From: Gonium pectorale
Lineage: Eukaryota; Chlorophyta; Chlorophyceae; Chlamydomonadales; Volvocaceae
Length of the DNA: 24,093 bases
Reading direction: 5' to 3'
Assembly (NCBI GenBank): GCA_001584585.1
Contig: LSYV01000032.1
Location: forward strand, 160,176-184,268
The notes beneath the pieces were generated by a model that saw nothing but the letters and a program-made list of their open reading frames with translations, was not told the origin of the DNA and did no database searches. How positions within the stretch are numbered: the stretch's first letter is position 1; every line of letters starts with the position of its first letter. Shown here piece after piece: positions 17,406 through 24,093 of the stretch. Both the position numbers and the translations under genes were made by a program.

Positions 17406-17813
17406 CTATCGGAGTTGGATGTGCCAACGCGCCAGGCTGTACGGCAGTTCGTTCGCCCGGAGTCCTTTGATCCAGGCGAAGGGTACGCCCAGCAGACCGT
17501 TGCCCACCGCTACGACTGACGGTTTCGTTAATCCATTGACCTGCTCATCAGCTGTAACACCAGAAGGCCCGCGCAGCGCATCAGCGGCCGCGAACAAAAC
17601 TAGGAAATCTGCTCCGTCTCGATCAACTCTTGGCGTTTGTCTTGCACAAAGCACGCACGCTGTACCTATTGTACCTGTCATACGGCCTCTGAGCCCTGCC
17701 GTGCCTGTCGTATGGCCTCTGAGCCCCTGACCCCAGCCGCGGATCAAGCGAGCACAAGCGACCAAGGATTCCAAACACCTCATCGGTGCAATCGTTACAT
17801 GTGCTTCCTCCAC
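17406..17813 (-). other. Unidentified ORF, protein-like composition
   Basis: The middle of the translation reads RVDRDGADFLVLFAAADALR, then GPSGVTADEQVNGLTKPSVV and FAWIKGLRANELPYSLARW. It has a hydrophobic pattern and low complexity bias unlike its neighbours. I recognise no family. It begins inside a minisatellite, so the apparent N-terminus is not credible. It may be a decayed exon or transposon fragment. Confidence 0.25.
17671..17730. repeat. 30-bp tandem duplication
   Basis: Two units, 17671-17700 and 17701-17730, share CCTGTC, TA, GGCCTCTGAGCCC and neighbouring bases with about five differences. Confidence 0.8.
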
Positions 17814-18231
17814 GCACGGCCTGCTTCATAATGTGCAGACCGTACGCCAGCCTGAGCAGTGTCAGGACCAGGACCAGCATCACCAGCACCGACAGGCACG
17901 GTTGGCGCTGGCGCCGTGCCTGCACAGCAACCTGTTGTTTGACATTGCCGTACCATACGTGTACGGCCTAAAGCCTGCCGTTCTGGTACACTACCGTACA
18001 CCGCGCGCCAAAAGCTGTAATCCTACAACAATATATACCGGTACGGCAACGTGGACGGTGACCGGAGTCACAATCCGAAGCACCGAAAACAGCCAGCGTC
18101 AGTCCCCTCTGCCGTATGTGCCGTCTGAAAGATGTACTGCACGTATGCGTCAAGCCTCTCGCACGCTGACATGCACATGCCGGCGTTGCTGCGGAACCCT
18201 CACGCCATATGCGGCGCTGCCACAGCACAGC

Positions 18232-18271
18232 CCTGCAGCTACTACCGTACTCCTGCAGCTATTATCGTACT
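18232..18271. repeat. 20-bp tandem duplication
   Basis: CCTGCAGCTACTACCGTACT is followed directly by CCTGCAGCTATTATCGTACT. Confidence 0.85.
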
Positions 18272-18700
18272 GTCCAGGGCTTGCTCCACAGCGCAACAGC
18301 TAGGTGCCGTACAAGCGTGTGTGCCGTACCATTACCGCACGCAGCAATGAGCTGCTGCGCGTTTCGCCAGGAGCGACTATAAGACATAGCCAGCAACGGC
18401 CAGGCCCGGATGCCGGCAGACCAATGTGCTCCGGCCGGCAGAGGCTTTTGGCTTAGGGGGAAGCTGGAGACACGAAGGGGAGTCGCGCCATAAGGTATGC
18501 AGAATGCGCCGCCCCTACCTGTCCCGTGTACCTGCCCCACACACGCCGTTCTCCGCATGCAGCTGCAATGGCAAAAAGCAGCAGCCTCACATAATCCCAC
18601 ATGCAACTGCACCCAACGGATCCTCCTGATGCGCCGTTGGCCGCCACCGATCCAGCCCATCCAGCCGTACAACGGCACGTGTAGCGCCCAACAAGCATGG

Positions 18701-18705
18701 TTACA
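18701..18705 (-). terminator. Poly(A) signal of thioredoxin gene
   Basis: TGTAA on the minus strand lies 75 bases after the thioredoxin stop codon, in the right orientation for the algal poly(A) signal. This would give a short 3' untranslated region. Confidence 0.45.
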
Positions 18706-18779
18706 TGCTGCGCCATGCCGCGCCCCACACTGGCTTTGTCCCAACCCGCAGTAGCCACTCAAGCAACTCTTGCGCAACT

Positions 18780-19290
18780 TCAGTGCTTGTACTTTGCGAT
18801 CAAGGCCTTGAGCTTCTCCTGGGACGCACCCACCAGCTCCCCAGCCTTGGCTCCTGCGTGGTCAGGAGCGGCCCGGGGTTAATGCGTAACCGGGGGAAGA
18901 GGCTGGCATGGCTTCTGGGCATACCTACAGGTCACGGCCGCCGCCGAGTCCGCACGACCTCGCAAGTGAATGGAGTTCCATGCAGACGACCCTTCCCCCT
19001 AAGGGCGTAACCCGGAGAAGGAATTTCATCTTACCGTCGAGGTAGACATGGAAGGTGGGCATCGCGCTGATTCCTGCATTTTCCGCCACCTCAGCAACAG
19101 CATCCACGTCGACTTTGAGAAAGATCCAGTCGTCGTGCTGCGCAGCAAGCTGCTCGAACGTGCTTGCGATGACCTTGCAAGGGCCGCACCACTGGGCATA
19201 GAAATCAACCACAACTGGCTTGCCTAGCCGCTTGCCAGTTGCAATGTGCTCTTCCCATTGATGCTTGTTCTCAACGTGAACTACACCCAT
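18780..19290 (-). CDS. TRXh: Thioredoxin h
   Basis: Exon 1 is 19290-19035 and exon 2 is 18853-18780, joined in phase 1 over a 181-base GT-AG intron (donor GACG|GTAAGA, acceptor CCACGCAG). The product is 109 residues, the normal size for an h-type thioredoxin. The active site is WCGPC (Cys35, Cys38), with the buried Asp29 (VVVDF), the cis-proline Pro78 (AMPTF) and the C-terminal helix ELVGASQEKLKALIAKYKH. It reduces disulfides in cytosolic client proteins, with electrons normally supplied by NADPH-thioredoxin reductase. No transit peptide is present, which fits a cytosolic location. Gly2 is exposed after Met removal, but position 6 is Val rather than Ser, so myristoylation is not well supported. 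All key residues are intact. The ATG at 19290 is the natural start. Confidence 0.93.
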
Positions 19291-19781
19291 TTCTGTGAGC
19301 AGCGGAGAGTAAGCGCAGGAGAGCGGCTAGGAATCAATTGTACAGCTGACGTAATGCCAGACAGAGGAAACTGTGGTATTGGCACTTTGCCAACAGGCCG
19401 TAGGCCGTACGGCAGTGTACGGATGGCCTGGAAGCCTCGTGCGGTGGGCAATCCCTCCGTCAGCACGCCGAACCACCACCACCCTTCCTGTCGTGGCCAC
19501 ATTCACCGCCTAGCCAATTGCCTGGACAGGCATGGGAACTGCCAACTGTCCCACTCCCGCCCGGGCCGCACGTATGCTCATGGCAACTGCGGCGAGACCC
19601 TCCCATGCGAGATGGACCGGCTAGGCAGCTAACCAGGATTTGCACACTCAGCTGATGGGATGTGAGTTGTCGGGCGTGCTCTGCGGCGTCGCCATCTTCG
19701 CCATGTGCGTGTCCATCTGTCTCACCAGACCGGCGACGCGTGAAGCCCGCCGTCTACCCGGTACCCCGTTTTTCTGTTGTG

Positions 19782-19829
19782 TTTTCTGTGGAAAGATTAC
19801 AGGCGGATAGGCGAGAAAGGGCGCAGAAA
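19782..19829. repeat. Dispersed repeat, copy c
   Basis: TTTTCTGTGGAAAGATTACA followed by GGCGGATAGGCGAGAAAGGG and CGCAGA matches the copies at 2503-2556 and 14582-14614. The reverse complement contains TGTAA. Confidence 0.6.
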
Positions 19830-20507
19830 GGGCCCATTTGACGCCCCAACAGGCCTGCAACCAGGCGCGCAGTATGAACCGCTTCTCCGCGGGCCCCCCT
19901 TGACTGCACGACCGTCCAAGCAAGCAAGTCTTTCCTGCGGTCCGCTCGCTCGAGCAGCAGCCCCACGGCGCCCAGCCCCCCACGATCCGCACAACCCCAG
20001 TCCGGCGCTGCACTGCGTCGCGCTGCACTGCAGAGGACACGTCTTCCGTCTATAGACGCGGGCTCCCTCTGTCGTTGTTGCAGATTTCTCCCTTTTTCTA
20101 CGCCAGAACGTGCGGCGTTGGGACAGGGCTGTGAGGGGCGGCTGGCGCATGGGCGGAGCTGCCGGGACATGCTCCAGACGGCCAGGGCCCGGGGCCCGGG
20201 GCAGTTGCTAGGACGGCTGGACGTCCCTGTGGGGACTGGGGAGCCTGTATCTGCCCTCTTCATGTATCTGTATCTGCCCGGGGCCCAGAAGAGTTGCTAG
20301 GGCTGCAGGGCGGTCCTATTCATACACCCAATTTTCCATGGCTCACTGCCCGCTGAGGAAGCACACCGAGTACGACTGCGGCTGCCACTGCGGCTGCGGC
20401 TCCAGAAAAATGAGAAATTCGCGAAGAAAGAGCGAACCCGCCTGTATGGCCATACACGCGAAAGCGCGACGTTTCCAGGCCGGCTACTGCTGCTGCTACT
20501 GCTGCGG

Positions 20508-20537
20508 CTACCTGCCTGCCTGCCTGCCTGCCTGCTA
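20508..20537. repeat. CTGC tetranucleotide run
   Basis: About six CTGC/TGCC units follow a CTGCTGCTACTGCTG stretch. It is a simple repeat that creates false Gly/Arg/Gln-rich or Cys-rich frames. Confidence 0.85.
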
Positions 20538-22024
20538 ACAATTGCTATGGGCACGCCGTTTGCCCTTCTTAAACAGGGGCACCCGTACGCCCACAAACCC
20601 CAGCGGCGGTATGGTGGTGCGGTGGCGGTCGCTGACGCGGTCCCGGCACCGCGGTCCCAGCGCCACCACGGATCACCGCATGGCCCACACGGCGCACTAG
20701 GTGGTATCGGTATCGCAATTGATGGATCACCAAGGACCACCCACCTCGCCCGCCTGGGCGGACACAATGACACATCCCAAAGTATCGCCATGCGACCAAG
20801 CAAACTTGCACTTAGTGTGTAGTGGGGTGACAAAGCAGGTCCCGGGTCAGGGCCCGTGGATGGTGGCACTGCCTGGCGTCCCTGCCCGCCACTGGGGCTC
20901 CAGGGGAGGCTCCAGGGGAGGGCTCCCACCTTCCGCCAATACGGTGCCGGCACTAAACCGCAGCCGTCATAAGCTGGCACTGGCACTGGCAGCAGCAGGG
21001 CGACACGCCCACGCCCACGCACACGCATTTACGGACCGCTAACCACAGCCAGCTAGCGGAGCCCGACGCCAACGTGAGGCGCGCCGCGAGCTTCGAAACG
21101 CCACAACCCGTGCGCGGGGTGCTCGTGAGGGGGGGGGCAGGTCCCCGCACGGCCTGCTGTCGCCTTCCGGTCCAATTACCCTGACCGTTTTCCTCGGCAC
21201 CTGCCGAACATCGGGAACAAGCCCAACCCCCACCTGACCTGGCATCTGTCCTGACGCGACCTACCGGTAAGCTGACCCAGCCTGCAGAAGGACGGGCTCG
21301 TCCTGGCTTCCCGGGCTCCCGGGCCACCCACGCACACTCTGAATGCTGAGGATCTTGAAAAGCCTAGCGGCCTGGGCAGCTACCGCCACCTACCGCCCTC
21401 GGCACCTATCTCGCTATCTGTACGCCTCATGCCACCTCCCTTCCCGCAACGATTCACTGCGGCGCCTGCACGACGCCGCGTGCGCCGCCTCGAGCGCGGC
21501 AGCAGAGCCCAGCGGCCGCCACTCGCGCGCACACGTCCCGGGCATCCGTCTGTCCGATTCACGCCTACTATCGTCACAGGTCACACACACGCGCGCGCGC
21601 CCCGCAAGGCGCCAACCCGCGACACAACGCGGACAAAGCGACACCCTAGCCCCAGCCGCAATCGCAGCCGCGACCGCGACCGCAGCCTTTGGCCGCTCGG
21701 CGCCGGCGCAACCCGCCGCCCAGTTGGCCGGGAGCGCGTGAAGCGCGCGCGCCCGCCTGCTGCCGCTGGCCAGTCGGCGTGCCGCGTTTCACACACGCGG
21801 GCCGCCATGTACGGTACGCAGGCTGCCGTACACGGGTCCACGCAGCGCGTCGCCAGCGCGAGCTCCAGGGTCGGCGCGCTGCGGGCCGCATCTCCGTCTG
21901 GTGGCTGGGGCGGTGCGAGGCAGCTCCCGACCAAGGAACCTGCTCCTCGCGCTAGGGTGCATGGGGCGCATCGCCGTTTAGGGTTTCGGGGTCACCCGTA
22001 CGGCGCCTGCGCACCGGGCTGTCC

Positions 22025-24093
22025 TTACCCAGACAAGCCGCCAGCCTGCCCGGCCGCGCCCCCAGCGGGCATGCCCTGTTGCTGTTGCGGCGGCGGTGGC
22101 GGTTGGCCCCAGGCCCCAGGCGCCACTGCGGCCTGCGCCGCAGCCTGCGCCATGGCAGCGCCCGGCTGCCACGCCGGCGGCAGCGGTGGCGACTCTGCGG
22201 CCGCGAGGTGGCCCAACCCGGGGCTGGCCGCTCCGTGCTGCGCGTGCTGCGCCTGCTGTGCGAGGGTCCCGACCGACCCGTGGGTCGCAGAGCGCGGCAG
22301 CTGCCCCTGCTGTGTCAGCTGTGGCTGCGAGGCGTAGGCGTGCAGCAGGCCCGATGAGACCGGCCCCAGCGATCCCCCCAGTGAGCCGAGCGAGCTATGG
22401 GAGCCATGCTGCGACCCGTGGTTTGCGAGCATGAGGTGCTGCACAGCGGCCTGTGGCGCGTGCGGTGCGTGCTGTGGCGGCGTGTGCTGCGCCACGCCCA
22501 GCAGGCGTTCCAGCGGCATGCCCAGCGTCTGCAGCAGCGAGCGCAGCACGGCGGGCACGTCGTGGCGGCTGAAGCCCATGTGCGTGTCACGCACCCAGCG
22601 GCTGCCGCCTGCACCACCGCTGGCCGCGGTCCCGGTGGCCTGCACCACGCCCTCCATGTCCGTGAGGCCATCGCGTATGAGTAGCAGCACCCTGTGAGTT
22701 GGGGGGCGGGCGACATTGGGTTGGAAGGGCGTGGGGCTCACTAGAGATGCCCGAGGCACATGCCACCTCCGTCCATTGCGTGGGGGCCAGAGCAGTAGCA
22801 GCAGCTGGTAGGGGGGTTGAATGACACACTGGACAGGGGAGCTCCCCTCGTAGTTGAAGCATCGAGCCCAACACCTGTCTCGCTCTCGTAATGTGCTGCT
22901 TGTGAAGCAGGGAGGAAAGACTACGCAACAGGGAGGGATGCTTGGTGTGTCCCCCTTAACGAGTGGTCCAGAAGCCCCTCTACGCCTGGAGACTGTCAGC
23001 AGGTCTTGCAACACAGGACCGCTAACTCATGCGGTAATTTGTTTGCAGTCAGGTACGGCCGCCGTTCCCCAGCGGCGCAGGGGCAGGAGCCTACTGGCCT
23101 TCTTGGGATGACCTGCCATGGGCGCACGGACATGCGTGCACACCCGACCCGCGGGGGTGGGGTGGGGTGGACAGACTCCCCCACCACTGAACAAACGCCC
23201 CAGCCCCGCCCCGCCCCCCCCCCCACCTGTGCGCCGGCCCCACGTGCACCTCCATCGCCGACGTCAGTATGGACGAGCCGCATGGCCGCCACCGCAGCGT
23301 CACAAACGGCAGCGCGTGCGCCTGCCGTGCAGGTGGCAAGGGATGGGAGCATAAGAATACAGATCATGATGAAAGCGTGACAAGGGAGGGGGGGAACCAA
23401 AGGGTTACAGCGCAGTTGTGGAGTGGTAGTGCATTGTGGACTCGGATACACAGATCGAGGTCTGAACGGGACTGGACTTGGCTCGGCTAAGAGAGGGAGC
23501 AGCGTGCATCCTTTATTTCTACCCTGGCGAAAGCCGCTGCGCGGGAGTTGAACAGCAGCCCGCAGAGAAAGGGCTGGAAGGATTCCCCAGACGGACTCAC
23601 GAGCTCCCACATGCTCTCCCCGTCCGCTGCCAACAAGCTGTATAGCGACTGTGCTCTGCAGTTGTGATAATCCGCTCCCCGTTTCTTGCACGCCCGCACG
23701 CCCAAACACGACCCCCCCCCACCACACACACACACTAAACACCCGCGTGCCAACTGGTCCGCATCTGTCCCTGCCCCCCCCCCCCACTCCGTGGCCCGGC
23801 CCCAGGTCCAGGTGGTATCGCCGGCGGTCTCTGGTCCACTCCACGTCACCCCCCACCCCACACACCACATACACCCCCCAAAACACACGCGTGCCGGTCC
23901 CCACCCCGCTCCACACACCCCGCGTGCCGGTCCCCCACTCCGTACCCCACCTCCAGGTCCAGGTGGTAGCGCTGGTGGTCCCGGAACACCATATGGTTGA
24001 GCACTGCCGCCAGGTCCGGCAGCAGCGGGATGCCCGACAGCCCCACCCCCGCGCCCACCGCCCCGGCGGCGGACAGCGACGCGGCGGCGCGGG
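22025..24093 (-). CDS. Unidentified protein with Gln/Pro-rich tail, 5' end beyond window
   Basis: Three exons are read: 24093-23951 (open at the edge), 23321-23227 and 22691-22025. The first junction is phase 0 (donor GAG|GTGGGG, acceptor CACGGCAG). The second is phase 2 (donor CACAG|GTGGGG, acceptor AACTCACAG). The frames join into GIPLLPDLAAVLNHMVFRDH and RYHLDLE, then AHALPFVTLRWRPCGSSILT and MEVHVGPAHR, then VLLLIRDGLTDMEGVVQATG. Strand-like and helix-like stretches (DVPAVLRSLLQTLGMPLERL) give way to a tail of about 150 residues rich in Gln, His, Ser, Ala and Pro. I recognise no family. The compatible phases and smooth hydrophobic pattern support the gene. The TAA at 22027-22025 overlaps a good donor (GG|GTAAGG), and no TGTAA lies within 2 kb, so the coding sequence may continue leftward. 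Confidence 0.6.
23404..23475 (+). ncRNA. tRNA-like relic, SINE-like
   Basis: GTGGAGTGGTAGTGCATTG resembles a tRNA D-arm (A box). GGACTCGGATACACAGATCG resembles an anticodon arm, and AGGTCTGAACGGGA a decayed T-arm (B box, expected GGTTCGAATCC). The T-arm is too broken for a working tRNA. It lies inside the first intron of the minus-strand gene, in opposite orientation. A tRNA-derived SINE fragment is the likeliest reading. Confidence 0.4.
23690..23986. repeat. About 150-bp tandem duplication of an exon end and intron start
   Basis: About 23690-23836 repeats about 23837-23986. The right unit ends in the last 36 bases of the exon ending at 23951. The left unit carries a copy of those bases inside the intron (23801-23836), still reading RYHLDL on the minus strand. 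Where the real exon has GAG|GTGGGG, the copy has GGGGCCGGGC and so lacks a donor. Shorter CGCGTGCCGGTCCCC units are also repeated (23888-23934). Confidence 0.75.

Larger units (their letters stand above)
16911..18779. other. Repeat-rich stretch, no confident gene
   Basis: No conserved gene is recognised. The stretch contains an unidentified minus-strand ORF (17406-17813), two short tandem duplications (17671-17730 and 18232-18271) and many scattered CCGTAC/GTACGG motifs between 17640 and 18360. The last 80 bases contain the 3' untranslated region of the thioredoxin gene. No kinase C-lobe remnant is found here. Confidence 0.45.
19291..22024. other. Intergenic, no supported gene
   Basis: 2.7 kb separates the thioredoxin start from the 3' end of the unknown gene. 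It holds dispersed repeat copy c (19782-19829), a CTGC tetranucleotide run (20508-20537), repeated GTATCTGCCC motifs (20247-20280), a duplicated CCAGGGGAGG (20901-20926) and alternating CA/CG runs (21579-21602). Long frames on both strands are compositionally biased and I reject them. The thioredoxin promoter must lie at the left end, but no TATA box is evident. Confidence 0.45.

Noticed and set aside
20297..21028. 243-residue minus-strand frame
   Set aside because: It is made of simple repeats (Ser, Arg/Gln/Ala/Gly runs) with no domain and no splice or poly(A) context.
21343..21741. 132-residue plus-strand frame starting MLRILKSLAAWAATATY
   Set aside because: The start looks transit-peptide-like, but the remainder is biased low-complexity sequence that ends without any domain.
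21429..22337. 302-residue plus-strand frame
   Set aside because: Its right half is antisense to the Gln/Pro-rich exon, which explains the Cys/Ala/Gly richness. The rest has no recognisable feature.
22996..23916. 306-residue minus-strand frame
   Set aside because: It runs through two introns of the unknown gene and includes the duplicated exon end; it is not a separate gene.
1..24093. Prokaryotic features (operons, CRISPR arrays, Shine-Dalgarno sites)
   Set aside because: Spliced genes, LINE relics and minisatellites show eukaryotic nuclear DNA; no regular spacer-repeat array exists.

Overview
The window looks like nuclear DNA of a volvocalean green alga, Chlamydomonas or a close relative. 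The signs are: GC-rich coding sequence next to mixed intergenic DNA, phase-consistent GT-AG introns, F-box-like proteins with ankyrin repeats carrying the Gly-Cys-Pro-Trp signature, a probable organelle-targeted OPR-like helical-repeat protein, an h-type thioredoxin, LINE relics, many minisatellites, and TGTAA poly(A) signals. The species assignment is inference. There is no bacterial operon, phage or CRISPR structure.

Layout. 1-1276 (-) is the 5' part of an intact F-box-like/ankyrin gene that runs off the left edge. 1.3-3.2 kb is repeat-rich intergenic DNA with a LINE C-terminal relic. About 3.2-6.85 kb and 7.93-10.56 kb are two direct copies of one segmental duplication. Each copy holds an OPR-like gene on the minus strand and, head to head with it, an F-box/ankyrin remnant on the plus strand. 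The left OPR copy (4528-6560) looks intact with two exons. The right copy (8803-10142) is a pseudogene with a start-less but almost unchanged first exon and a gutted second exon. An intact F-box-like/ankyrin gene with two exons follows at 11011-12952 (+). It is a close but mosaic paralogue of the left-edge gene, in inverted orientation.

13.4-14.6 kb holds tandem repeats, an unusual pair of overlapping perfect inverted repeats, and the 3' end of a LINE broken by one extra base. 15.2-16.9 kb is a decayed transmembrane receptor-like kinase that lacks its catalytic half. 16.9-18.8 kb is mostly simple and tandem repeats with one unidentified ORF. 18780-19290 (-) is a complete two-exon thioredoxin h gene (109 residues). 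19.3-22.0 kb has no gene I can support. 22025-24093 (-) is the 3' part of an unidentified gene with three recognisable exons and a Gln/Pro/Ala-rich tail; its long introns contain a tRNA-like (SINE-like) relic and a duplicated, splice-dead copy of an exon end.

The genes do not form a pathway. The coherent story is local birth and decay of an F-box/ankyrin plus OPR gene pair by tandem duplication, probable gene conversion and LINE activity. Next to it lie an ordinary redox gene (thioredoxin h) and an unknown gene.
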